DNA of 14,314 nucleotides from Anaerolineales bacterium (GCA_027019845.1 JALUWE010000156.1:1-14314); one strand, 5' to 3'; shown: positions 1 to 6,647, counted from the first letter of the stretch. Notes: generated from the sequence alone by a model not told the origin. A program made the numbers and translations.

Positions 1-303
1 GGATGGGGGGTGGAGATAGGGATAGGGAGTGGAGATAGAGATTGCATCCTGAGCGGAGGACGGGGAGAGTTCGTGCCGAACTCCGGTCGCTTGTAGTCGA
101 AGGATGGGGGGTGGAGATAGGGATAGGGAGTGGAGATAGAGATTGCATCCTGAGCGGAGGGCGGGGAGAGTTCGTGCCGAACTCCGGTCGCTTGTAGTCG
201 AAGGATGGGGGGTGGAGATAGGGATAGGGAGTGGAGATAGAGATTGCATCCTGAGCGGAGGGCGGGGAGAGTTCGTGCCGAACTCCGGTCGCTTGTAGTC
301 GAA
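1..303. repeat. Three tandem 101-bp repeats, each with a palindromic element
   Basis: Units begin at 1, 102 and 203, each with GGATGGGGGG, and are exactly 101 bp. The only difference I found is A at 60 against G at 161 and 262. Each unit is a G-rich spacer (GGGATAGGGAG, GGAGATAGAG) plus a 62-bp palindromic element at 45-106, 146-207 and 247-308. The element has outer arms CATCCT/AGGATG and a perfect inner stem GAGTTCG-TGC-CGAACTC (67-83 in copy 1). No real gene lies in 1-349; the short frames here are repeat read-throughs. The array is cut by the left edge, so its copy number is a minimum. Near identity suggests recent amplification or ongoing homogenisation. Confidence 0.97.
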
Positions 304-329
304 GGATGGGTATTGGGTATTGGTGTATT

Positions 330-370
330 CCCTATCCCTATCCCTATCCCTATCCCTGCTCCCTACTCCC
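330..370 (-). repeat. TAGGGA hexamer array with G-quadruplex potential
   Basis: The plus strand shows C3 runs at 330-332, 336-338, 342-344, 348-350, 354-356, 361-363 and 368-370, so the minus strand carries seven GGG tracts separated by 3-4 nt. This satisfies the usual intramolecular G-quadruplex pattern. The minus strand is the coding strand of the E2 gene, whose TAG stop (352-350) lies inside the array, so the mRNA would carry the G tracts at its 3' end. Folding is inferred. Confidence 0.85.
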
Positions 371-1657
371 TGACCACCCCTCCAGCGTATTCTTTACCAC
401 AGCCAGGAAGTAATCCGCGGTCGCGCCGTCCAGGATGCGGTGGTCGAAGGTGAGGGAGAGGTAAACCATGGGGCGGATGGCGATGGCGTCGTCGATCACC
501 ACCACGCGTTTCTGGATCACGCCCGCGCCGAGGATGGCGCATTGCGGCTGGTTGATGATCGGGCTGGCGAACAGCGAGCCGGAAGTGCCGTGATTGGTGA
601 GGGTGATGGTGCCGTCGCGCACTTCGTCGGGCTGGAGCGCGCCGCGGCGGGCGCGGTCGGCCAGGTCGTTGACCGCGCGGGCCAGGCCGAGCAGCGAGAG
701 GCTGTCTGCGTTTTTGATGACCGGCACGATAAGGCCTTTGTCTTCGAGGGCGGTGGCCATGCCGACGTTGACGGCCTTGTGCAGGATGATGCCCTCCTCG
801 CTCCACGACGAATTGGCGATGGGGTGGGCTTTGCAGGCCGCGACGAGGGCCGCGATGAAGTAGGGCGTGAAGGTCAGTTTGACGCCGTCGCGGGCGAAAG
901 CCTCTTTGTTGGCCTGGCGGTGCGCCACCACGCGGCTCATATCGGCCTCCATGACGGTGGTGACGTGCGGGGAGGTGTGTTTGCTGCGCACCATGTGTTC
1001 GGCGATGGCGCGGCGCATGGTGGTGAGGGGCAGGATTTCGCCAGGGATGGGGGGAGGTGCGGCGTGCGGGCGGGGTGCGGGAGCCGCCGCGGCGGGGGGG
1101 CGTTCGGGCGGGCGGCTTTCCAGGTAGGCGAGCACGTCTTGTTTGGTGATGCGCCCGCCTTTGCCGGTACCGCTCACGCGCGACAGGTCGAGGTTGTGTT
1201 CGGCGGCCAGCCGCGCCACGACCGGGGAGATGAACCCCAGCCGTTCGTGGCGGCCCGGGCGGACGACGAACGCGGGCGGGGCGGCCTCCACGACCGGGGC
1301 GCGGGTACCGGTCGGGGACGGCGACCGCGCCAGGGCCGGTTCTGCCTCCCTGACCGGGGGCGCGGCCGCGACCGGGGCGGAGACCCCGTCCGGCGCGCCG
1401 TTTTCGGGAATCTTTTCGTCCGGCTGGCCGATCCAACACAAAATCTGCCCGGCTTTGACCACCTGGTTTTCAGGCACCAAGATTTTAAGCAGCGTGCCAC
1501 TGGCCGGGCTGGGGATTTCGGTGTCGACCTTGTCGGTGTTGACTTCGAGGAGCGGCTCGAATTCCTGCACCGAGTCGCCCTCTTTTTTCAGCCAGCGCGT
1601 GATGGTGGCTTCGTCTACGGATTCGCCCAACTCGGGCATGAGAACTTCGGTGGGCAT
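350..1657 (-). CDS. Dihydrolipoamide acyltransferase (E2) of a 2-oxoacid dehydrogenase complex
   Basis: A 435-residue E2 core enzyme that transfers acyl groups from E1 to CoA through a lipoyl arm. Residues 1-80 form a lipoyl domain with the lipoylation site K43 in NTDKVDTEIPSP. Residues 81-138 are an Ala/Pro linker. Residues 139-180 are the peripheral subunit-binding domain (GFISPVVARLAAEHNLDLSR). A second Pro/Ala linker follows, then the catalytic domain from about 206, with DHRILDG giving catalytic H406 and D410. The ATG at 1657 is chosen because the lipoyl domain starts there and an AGGAG precedes it; the frame stays open upstream only through repeat DNA. Pyruvate or branched-chain specificity cannot be read from the sequence, and no E1 or E3 gene is present. 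The last residues (SGSREQG) are encoded in low-complexity repeat. Confidence 0.96.
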   Translation of the reverse strand: MPTEVLMPELGESVDEATITRWLKKEGDSVQEFEPLLEVNTDKVDTEIPSPASGTLLKILVPENQVVKAGQILCWIGQPDEKIPENGAPDGVSAPVAAAPPVREAEPALARSPSPTGTRAPVVEAAPPAFVVRPGRHERLGFISPVVARLAAEHNLDLSRVSGTGKGGRITKQDVLAYLESRPPERPPAAAAPAPRPHAAPPPIPGEILPLTTMRRAIAEHMVRSKHTSPHVTTVMEADMSRVVAHRQANKEAFARDGVKLTFTPYFIAALVAACKAHPIANSSWSEEGIILHKAVNVGMATALEDKGLIVPVIKNADSLSLLGLARAVNDLADRARRGALQPDEVRDGTITLTNHGTSGSLFASPIINQPQCAILGAGVIQKRVVVIDDAIAIRPMVYLSLTFDHRILDGATADYFLAVVKNTLEGWSGSREQG

Positions 1658-1661
1658 GGGT

Positions 1662-1668
1662 TCTCCTG
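1662..1668 (-). promoter_or_regulatory. Ribosome binding site of the E2 gene
   Basis: The minus strand reads CAGGAGA, four bases before the ATG at 1657. It fixes the start at the lipoyl domain rather than at a more distal start in repeat DNA. Confidence 0.8.
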
Positions 1669-1693
1669 GGGGTGATATTGGGTATTGGATATT

Positions 1694-1725
1694 GGGTAAT
1701 TGGGTAATTGGGTAATTGGGTAATT
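1694..1725. repeat. (GGGTAATT)4 short tandem repeat
   Basis: Four perfect octamers abut the GCATCC of the next palindromic element directly. Degenerate relatives (GGGTATTGG, GGATATTGGG) precede them from about 1679. The array lies between the E2 start and any upstream E2 promoter, so it would be in the E2 5' leader if that promoter is right of it. Confidence 0.95.
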
Positions 1726-1726
1726 G

Positions 1727-1772
1727 CATCCTGAGCGAAAGGCGAACAAAGTTCGCTTGTAGTCGAAGGATG
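1727..1772. repeat. Palindromic repeat element, 46-bp form
   Basis: It starts CATCCTGAGCG and ends GTAGTCGAAGGATG. The outer arms CATCCT/AGGATG match the left array, but the inner stem is GCGAAC-AAA-GTTCGC instead of GAGTTCG-TGC-CGAACTC. The fold is kept while the sequence differs. It lies in the divergent E2/glk region. Confidence 0.93.
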
Positions 1773-1782
1773 GGTACTGGGT

Positions 1783-1788
1783 ATTTTA
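1783..1788 (-). promoter_or_regulatory. Possible -10 box for the E2 gene
   Basis: The minus strand reads TAAAAT (4 of 6 or better against TATAAT). I see no matching -35 box upstream. If used, the E2 leader would be about 120 nt and contain both the octamer array and the palindromic element. Confidence 0.2.
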
Positions 1789-1818
1789 TCAGGATTTTTG
1801 GAGAAAGCGGGAGGGGGG

Positions 1819-1846
1819 TTGGGGGACAGGAAAAACAGGGTACAAT
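1819..1846 (+). promoter_or_regulatory. glk: Candidate glk promoter
   Basis: TACAAT at 1841-1846 is a five-of-six -10 box, with TTGGGG at 1819-1824 as a weak -35 box 16 bp upstream. Transcription would begin near 1853, giving a leader of about 47 nt to the glk ATG. Confidence 0.4.
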
Positions 1847-1889
1847 AACGCAACGCGGAGGGCATCCCATTCATTATTCCAAGCCTGAC

Positions 1890-1895
1890 GAGGTG
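1890..1895 (+). promoter_or_regulatory. glk: Ribosome binding site of glk
   Basis: GAGGTG lies four bases before the ATG at 1900 and supports that start, which also matches the phosphate-binding N-terminus of the family. Confidence 0.65.
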
Positions 1896-1899
1896 AGCA

Positions 1900-2889
1900 A
1901 TGTACCTGGCCGGAGACATCGGTGGTACGAAAACCAATCTGGCGATTTATGCACCTGAGAAGGGGCCGCGAAAGCCGGTTTACGAAGCCCGCTTTTCCAG
2001 TACAGCATACCCCAGCCTGGAGGCCCTGGTACGCGATTTTTTGGGGCAGGCACAGCTGAAAGTGGAACACGCCACGTTTGGGGTGGCCGGGCCGGTGGTG
2101 GGAGGCCGCGCGGAGGTTACAAACCTGTCCTGGGAACTGGACGAAAACAGGCTCAAGCAGGATTTGGGGTTGCGCAGCGTCACTCTGATCAATGACCTGG
2201 TAGCCGTGGCGTATGGGGTGCAGCAACTGAAAAATAACGAAGTGGCCGAAATCCAGAAGGGGACGCCGGTGGAAGGAGGCGCGATTGGGGTCATCGCGCC
2301 CGGAACAGGCCTGGGAGAAGCCTTTCTGACCTGGAACGGGTCACACTACACCGCGCACGGCTCTGAAGGCGGGCACGTGGATTTTGCCCCCACCACTCCC
2401 TTGCAATTCGGCTTGTTGCGCTATCTCCAGGAACGTTTTGGACACGTCAGCTATGAGCGCATTTGCTCCGGAACAGGGCTGCCTAACATTTACAACTACC
2501 TGAAAGAAATGGGGTTCGACCAGGAACCCGAGTGGCTGGCCGAACAACTGGCGCACGCAGACGACCCCACCCCCGTAATCGTCCAGGCCGCGCTCTCGTC
2601 GGACAGGCCTTGCGGCCTCTGCCGGGCCACTCTGGAGGTTTTCGTGGAGGTGTTGGGCGCAGAAGCCGGAAACCTGGCCTTGAAGGTGTTGGCCACGGGC
2701 GGGGTGTATCTGGGCGGCGGCATCCCTCCACGCATCTTGCCCGCGCTTACACAGGGCGCGTTCCTCGAAGCCTTCCGGCAGAAAGGCCGTTTCTCCGATC
2801 TGCTTACACAAGTCCCTGTCAGGGTGATCCTGAACCCCAAAGCGGCTTTGTTGGGGGCCGCTTGCCACGCTACGGGCATGTCCGTCTGA
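1900..2889 (+). CDS. glk: Glucokinase
   Basis: A 329-residue kinase of the bacterial glucokinase family that phosphorylates glucose to glucose 6-phosphate with ATP in the cytoplasm. DIGGTKTNLAIY (6-17) is the first phosphate-binding loop. LINDLVAVAYG (96-106) carries the likely catalytic base D99. IAPGTGLGEAFL (132-143) is the second phosphate loop, and SEGGHVDF (155-162) supplies sugar-contacting E156 and H159. ATGGVYLGGGIPPRI near the C-terminus is the adenosine-binding segment. The Cys-rich zinc motif of ROK kinases is absent, which favours the hexokinase-like glucokinase family. The aldolase gene follows 80 bp downstream on the same strand, giving a glycolytic pair. Confidence 0.95.
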   Translation: MYLAGDIGGTKTNLAIYAPEKGPRKPVYEARFSSTAYPSLEALVRDFLGQAQLKVEHATFGVAGPVVGGRAEVTNLSWELDENRLKQDLGLRSVTLINDLVAVAYGVQQLKNNEVAEIQKGTPVEGGAIGVIAPGTGLGEAFLTWNGSHYTAHGSEGGHVDFAPTTPLQFGLLRYLQERFGHVSYERICSGTGLPNIYNYLKEMGFDQEPEWLAEQLAHADDPTPVIVQAALSSDRPCGLCRATLEVFVEVLGAEAGNLALKVLATGGVYLGGGIPPRILPALTQGAFLEAFRQKGRFSDLLTQVPVRVILNPKAALLGAACHATGMSV

Positions 2890-2908
2890 AGAAATTTCAA
2901 AATGGATA

Positions 2909-2937
2909 TTGCAAACATCCCAACCCGCGTGTAAACT
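2909..2937 (+). promoter_or_regulatory. Candidate promoter of the aldolase gene
   Basis: TTGCAA (2909-2914) and TAAACT (2932-2937) are 17 bp apart, each matching 4 of 6 consensus bases. They lie in the 80-bp glk/aldolase gap, where the base composition turns AT-rich. A start near 2944 would leave a short leader of about 26 nt. Confidence 0.4.
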
Positions 2938-2956
2938 TTGGTATCAAACAATCACC

Positions 2957-2963
2957 GAAGGAG
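2957..2963 (+). promoter_or_regulatory. Ribosome binding site of the aldolase gene
   Basis: GAAGGAG stands six bases before the ATG at 2970. It settles the start, because the frame is open back to 2532 inside glk and other starts exist there. Confidence 0.85.
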
Positions 2964-2969
2964 TCATTC

Positions 2970-3896
2970 ATGAGCGATAGAGTAAAGGAAATCTTAAGTT
3001 GGTACCGCAGCGAAAACCCCGGCGTTCTCAACAACCTGTATCGTCTTTTGATGCACGGACGGCTGGGAGGAACCGGTAAGCTGATCATCCTGCCTGTGGA
3101 TCAGGGCTTCGAGCACGGGCCGGCGCGCAGCTTCGCGCCCAACCCGCCCGCCTACGACCCACATTACCACTACCAGTTGGCGGTGGACGCGGGGTTGAAC
3201 GGCTACGCCGCGCCGCTGGGCTTCATCGAGGCCGGGGCCGCGGAGTACGCCGGGCAGATTCCTACCATTCTCAAACTCAACAATCACGACGTGCTGCACG
3301 GCGAGAAAAACCCCATGGGCGCGCAGACCGCCACGGTGCAGGATGCCCTGCGCCTGGGCTGCGTGGGCGTCGGCTACACCATCTATCCCGGCACCTTAGA
3401 CCGCCGTCTGCTCTACGAGCAGGTGCGCGAGATCATCCGCGAAGCCAAATCGGTGGGATTATTGGCGGTTTTGTGGTCCTACCCGCGCGGCGGCGATCTC
3501 AGCAAGGAAGGGGAAACCGGCCTGGATGTGGTAGCCTATGCCGCGCAAATTGCCTGCCAGTTGGGCGCACACATCGTCAAGGTCAAGCTGCCCTCGGCGC
3601 ACCTCGAACAGGAAGCGGCGCGCAAGGTCTACGAACAGTACGACATCCCGCGCAGCACCCAGGCTGAGCGCGTCGCGCACGTCATCCAATCCGCGTTCAA
3701 CGGTCGCCGCGTGGTGATCTTCTCCGGTGGCGCCAAGAAAGACGACGAAAACGCCATCTACAACGCGGCCCGCGCCATCCGCGATGGTGGGGGGTTCGGC
3801 TCCATTATCGGGCGCAACACCTTCCAGCGGCAGCGGGATGATGCCCTCCAAATGCTCGACAAAATGATCCGCATCTACCGCGGAGAACTGGCCTAA
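2970..3896 (+). CDS. fbaB: Class I fructose-bisphosphate aldolase, DhnA/FbaB type
   Basis: A 308-residue Schiff-base aldolase of the archaeal-type class I family, which cleaves fructose 1,6-bisphosphate to dihydroxyacetone phosphate and glyceraldehyde 3-phosphate. The (beta/alpha)8 barrel shows LPVDQGFEHGP (41-51) at the first strands and KLNNHDVLHG (102-111). HIVKVKLPSA (201-210) supplies the Schiff-base lysine, K204 or K206. FSGGAKKDDE (251-260) and IIGRNTFQR (279-287) are phosphate-binding loops. The length fits the shorter members of the family (the E. coli protein is about 350). It follows glk and is closed by a strong terminator. A related DhnA-family aldolase with another substrate is possible, but the glk neighbour favours glycolysis. 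Confidence 0.92.
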   Translation: MSDRVKEILSWYRSENPGVLNNLYRLLMHGRLGGTGKLIILPVDQGFEHGPARSFAPNPPAYDPHYHYQLAVDAGLNGYAAPLGFIEAGAAEYAGQIPTILKLNNHDVLHGEKNPMGAQTATVQDALRLGCVGVGYTIYPGTLDRRLLYEQVREIIREAKSVGLLAVLWSYPRGGDLSKEGETGLDVVAYAAQIACQLGAHIVKVKLPSAHLEQEAARKVYEQYDIPRSTQAERVAHVIQSAFNGRRVVIFSGGAKKDDENAIYNAARAIRDGGGFGSIIGRNTFQRQRDDALQMLDKMIRIYRGELA

Positions 3897-3916
3897 GAAG
3901 AGCGTGGTTCTCCGTC

Positions 3917-3958
3917 CAAAAAACAAAGGCTCAACCTCTTCGAGAAGTTGAGCTTTTT
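3917..3958. terminator. Probable bidirectional terminator between fbaB and the HIT gene
   Basis: GCTCAAC (3929-3935) pairs with GTTGAGC (3947-3953); TCT/AGA extend the stem inside after one mismatch, around a TCG loop. TTTTT follows at 3954-3958 for fbaB. On the other side an A-rich stretch (AAAAAACAAA, 3918-3927) gives the minus strand a T-rich tail, so the hairpin can also end transcripts of the convergent HIT gene. Confidence 0.88.
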
Positions 3959-3990
3959 GTGTTTGCCTGGAGCGTAGAGCGCGGGGACGG

Positions 3991-4338
3991 TTAGCCCATG
4001 GGATAGCGCATTTTCTGACCGCCGATCAGGTGCAGGTGCAGGTGAAAGACCACCTGATTGGCATCCGGCCCGGTATTGATGATCAGGCGGTAGCCGCTTT
4101 CGGCCACCCCTTCCTGCTGCGCGATTTTGCGAGTCACCGTCAGCATCCGCCCGGCCAGTTGCTCGTCCGCGTCGGTAAGGTCGTTGGTCGAGGCCACGTG
4201 TTGGTTAGGAACGATCAGGATGTGGGTAGGCGCGACGGGGTTGATGTCCCGGAACGCGGTCACCATATCGTCCTGGTACACCTTGTCCGCGGGCAATTCC
4301 CCGGAAACAATTTTGCAAAATACGCACTCGTTGGTCAT
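3991..4338 (-). CDS. HIT family (histidine triad) nucleotide-binding hydrolase
   Basis: A 115-residue Hint-like protein. These enzymes hydrolyse purine nucleoside phosphoramidates or acyl-adenylates in the cytoplasm. ECVFCKIVSGELPAD (4-18) is the typical N-terminus, with C5 and C8. INTGPDANQVVFHLHLHLIGG (from 87) ends in the histidine triad H99-x-H101-x-H103, with H101 the expected nucleophile. The ATG at 4338 is preceded by GGAGAAG on the minus strand (4342-4348). It lies downstream of mtaB on the same strand, but a 319-bp repeat cluster separates the two, so co-transcription is uncertain. The in vivo substrate cannot be inferred. Confidence 0.95.
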   Translation of the reverse strand: MTNECVFCKIVSGELPADKVYQDDMVTAFRDINPVAPTHILIVPNQHVASTNDLTDADEQLAGRMLTVTRKIAQQEGVAESGYRLIINTGPDANQVVFHLHLHLIGGQKMRYPMG

Positions 4339-4350
4339 AGGCTTCTCCGT

Positions 4351-4657
4351 GGGTATTGGGTGTGGGTATTAGGTATTGGTAATTGGGTATTGGTAATTGG
4401 GTATTGGGTAATTGGGTAATTGGGTAATTGGGTAATTGGGTATTACATCCTGAGCGGAAGGCGAACGGAGTGAGCCTGTAGTCGAAGGATGGGGAGTGGG
4501 GATAGGGATTGCATCCTGAGCGGAAGGCGAACGGAGTGAGCCTGTAGTCGAAGGATGGGGAGTGGGGATAGGGATTGCATCCTGAGCGGAGGGCGGGGAG
4601 AGTTCGTGCCGAACTCCGGTCGCTCGTAGTCGAAGGATGGGTATTGGATACCCAAAT
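4351..4657. repeat. Repeat cluster between mtaB and the HIT gene
   Basis: This gene-free stretch is almost wholly repeat. GGTATTGG/GGTAATTGG variants fill 4351-4405, then (GGGTAATT)4 at 4406-4437, then three palindromic elements at 4446-4491, 4512-4557 (both 46-bp form, with AAGGCGAACGGAGTGAGCCT inside) and 4578-4639 (62-bp form). The last is nearly the same as in the left array, with one T-to-C change in the CGCTCGTAG part. Spacers GGGGAGTGGGGATAGGGATT join them. The first two are 66-bp tandem units. All are in the same orientation. Confidence 0.95.
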
Positions 4658-4680
4658 TCACAATTCACCATTCACCATTC
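4655..4680. repeat. CACCATT heptamer-like repeat in the 3' end of mtaB
   Basis: TTCACAATTCACCATTCACC and the following ATTC form a short period-7 array. It overlaps the mtaB stop codon (4660-4658) and encodes the last residues of the protein (MVNGEL). It differs in sequence from the GGGTAATT and TAGGGA arrays. Confidence 0.7.
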
Positions 4681-5947
4681 CCCACACCCCCTCTCCATTA
4701 ACCTTCGTCACACTCACAGGCGTGATGCGGTTCCACAAGTCCTGCGGCGCGGTGGCGTGAACGCGCAGGTAATTGTCGCTCAGGCCGCTCATCTGCCAAC
4801 CATCAGGGCCGAGCGCAACCGCGCTCTCCCAGAGCACGGGCACGGTCTGCCGCAGGAAGCGGGCGCGATATTCATCACCACTTTGTTTCAACACTTCGCG
4901 CAGGCGTGCGTTACGCTGTTTGCGGATCGGGTGAGGCACCTGATCGGGCATCCGGGCCGCCGCGGTGCCAGGCCGTTCCGAGTAGGTGAACACGTGCCCG
5001 CCCGCGAATGCCATCTCCCGCACGAACGCCAGCGTTTCGTCGAATTCGGCCTCGCTCTCCCCCGGAAAACCCGCGATCAGGTCGGTGGTGATCGCCATCT
5101 CCGGCACCACCGCCCGGGCCGCCTTCACCAGTTGGCGGAACGATTCCTGCGTGGTTTTGCGCGCCATACGCCGCAGGGTGGCGTCACAGCCGGATTGCAG
5201 CGGCAGGTGCAAATGGCGGCACAACCGCGGCTCCCCCTCCCACAGGGCGAAGAACGCCTCGTCCAGGTCCCAGGGCTCGAGCGAAGAAAGGCGCACGCGG
5301 GGCACCTCCGTGCGCCGCAAAATCGCCCAAACCAGATATTTCAGGTTCATGCGCGGCTCGAAATCCTGGCCCCACGCCCCCAGATGGACGCCGGTCAGCA
5401 CCACCTCCTGCACCCCGCCCGCGACCGCGGCGCGCACGTCCGCCAACACCGCCTCCACCGGGCGGCTGCGGCTCTCACCGCGGGCAATGGTGGTGACGCA
5501 AAACGTACAGCGGTTGTCGCAGCCGTCCTGCACTTTGATGAAAGCGCGGGTGCGTAATCTCGCGCCGGGAAGCGGCTCGCGCGCCAGCGGTTCCAGATCG
5601 AAAACCTGATCCCCAGGCAGCCCCAACAGCTCGGGCACCAGGCGGTCTTTTTGCGGGTTCGCCACCACCCGGCTGACCCCCGGCAGGGCCGCGGCTTCCC
5701 CAGGCGCGAGTGTAGCCCAGCAACCGGTGGCGATCACCTCGCCGGCCCCCTGCCGCGCCGCGCGGCGGATCATTTTGCGCGAGTCCGCGGCCGCCTCCAC
5801 CGTCACCGCGCAGGTGTTGATCACGGCCAGATCAGCTTCCGCAGGGGTGGCGACCAGCGTGTGCCCCTGGCCGCGGAACTGCGCGCCAATGGTTTCGATC
5901 TCGCTCTGGTTCAGGCGGCAGCCGACGGTGTTCAGGTAAATCTTCAT
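4658..5947 (-). CDS. mtaB: tRNA t6A37 methylthiotransferase MtaB
   Basis: A 429-residue radical SAM methylthiotransferase that adds the methylthio group to N6-threonylcarbamoyladenosine at position 37 of ANN-decoding tRNAs. The N-terminal domain has the three cluster cysteines C10 (NTVGCRLNQSE), C46 (NTC) and C76 (ATGC). The radical SAM motif CDNRCTFC gives C143, C147 and C150. LHLPLQSGCDATLRRMAR and TDLIAGFPGESEAEF are typical of the MiaB/MtaB group, and a TRAM-like domain ends the protein. ATG at 5947 matches the family N-terminus; a TTG at 5965 overlaps the upstream stop as TTGA and would add MNTPYP. Neither start has a clear Shine-Dalgarno sequence, so coupling to the lipoprotein gene is likely. 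The C-terminal tail is repeat-encoded. Confidence 0.94.
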   Translation of the reverse strand: MKIYLNTVGCRLNQSEIETIGAQFRGQGHTLVATPAEADLAVINTCAVTVEAAADSRKMIRRAARQGAGEVIATGCWATLAPGEAAALPGVSRVVANPQKDRLVPELLGLPGDQVFDLEPLAREPLPGARLRTRAFIKVQDGCDNRCTFCVTTIARGESRSRPVEAVLADVRAAVAGGVQEVVLTGVHLGAWGQDFEPRMNLKYLVWAILRRTEVPRVRLSSLEPWDLDEAFFALWEGEPRLCRHLHLPLQSGCDATLRRMARKTTQESFRQLVKAARAVVPEMAITTDLIAGFPGESEAEFDETLAFVREMAFAGGHVFTYSERPGTAAARMPDQVPHPIRKQRNARLREVLKQSGDEYRARFLRQTVPVLWESAVALGPDGWQMSGLSDNYLRVHATAPQDLWNRITPVSVTKVNGEGVWGMVNGEL

Positions 5948-5961
5948 GGGGTATGGGGTGT

Positions 5962-6621
5962 TCAAGGGCGGGTAACGATCAGATTGTCGAACAGGATGTC
6001 GACCCCGGGTTGGTCATACGTGCCGGCGATCAACCCGATGTCGCCAGCGGTCAGGTTATCGTCCTGCACTTCGGCCAGCAGCATGTCGTTGACGTAAAAG
6101 CGCAGGGTGTTGCCCTGGCATTCGGCGCGCAGGCGGTTGGCAGCGCTCCCGGTGTTAATGGCGTTGGATGGGCGCAGGTTTTGCATACCGATCAACTCAT
6201 AATCGTCGCCCACCACGCGGGTGATACCGTAAAAACCATCGCTGGTGATCGAGAAAAAGTAGAAGTTGTTTTCATCCACATAACGGCAAATCACTCCAAA
6301 CTCGTTTTCGTCCGGGCCGCCGAGCTTGGTAGCCTCCACCTGAATGCTGACATCATCGAACGTCAGCCCTGGATTGACCCAGAAGAACCAGTTTTCCCGA
6401 TCGACCCGGATGCGGTATCCATCCTGATCGTAGTCGGTGATGCCTTCCTCATCCCGCAGGCGGACCCAGGTGTCATCTGGGGAGGAAAAATCGTCCTGGA
6501 ACAAAATTTCCTTGCCCGGTGGGGCGCCGGGCGGCGCGCTGTCCGACAAGCCGGGCAACTGGCAGGCCAACGCGGCCAGGAGTAAGGCAAGCAGAGAGAA
6601 GAGGGGGCGAGGGGGCATCAT
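5962..6621 (-). CDS. Putative lipoprotein with a concanavalin-like beta-sandwich domain
   Basis: A 219-residue secreted protein. Residues 1-20 are a lipoprotein signal: basic R5, a Leu/Ala core, then AALAC with C20 as the likely lipidated cysteine (Ala rather than Leu at -3, so the lipobox is not ideal). A short Pro-rich stretch follows. From about 40 it looks like a LamG/DUF1080-type jelly roll: FQDDFSSPDDTWVR, a GYRI.V strand, VSIQVEATKLGG, FGVICRYVDENNFYFFSI and LRFYVNDMLLAEVQD. Such domains bind carbohydrate or act as extracellular adhesion modules; no catalytic residues are evident. Start is ATG at 6621 or the adjacent ATG at 6618. It ends 14 bp before the mtaB ATG on the same strand. 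A repeat cluster lies directly upstream. Confidence 0.8.
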   Translation of the reverse strand: MMPPRPLFSLLALLLAALACQLPGLSDSAPPGAPPGKEILFQDDFSSPDDTWVRLRDEEGITDYDQDGYRIRVDRENWFFWVNPGLTFDDVSIQVEATKLGGPDENEFGVICRYVDENNFYFFSITSDGFYGITRVVGDDYELIGMQNLRPSNAINTGSAANRLRAECQGNTLRFYVNDMLLAEVQDDNLTAGDIGLIAGTYDQPGVDILFDNLIVTRP

Positions 6622-6647
6622 GTGTTTAGATAGGTCTGGGTTTGTGC

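Noticed and set aside
1..303. CRISPR-like array
   Set aside because: The whole 101-bp unit is repeated, including the part that would be the spacer; no unique spacers and no cas genes.
440..1675. 411-residue open frame on the plus strand opposite E2
   Set aside because: Antisense shadow of a GC-rich gene with low-complexity Gly/Asp/Arg composition and no recognisable domain; the minus strand encodes a clear E2.
1658..1870. N-terminal extension of E2 upstream of the ATG at 1657
   Set aside because: It translates octamer and palindromic repeats (NYPITQLPN-type) and lies before the natural lipoyl-domain start with its own ribosome binding site.
2532..2969. N-terminal extension of the aldolase
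   Set aside because: It overlaps glk in another frame, shows no homology-like features, and GAAGGAG with ATG at 2970 gives the family start.
4575..4760. Short frames beginning MHPERRAGRVRAEL, also seen at 244-453
   Set aside because: They are simply translations of the repeat element in one frame; no ribosome binding site, and they run into unrelated sequence.
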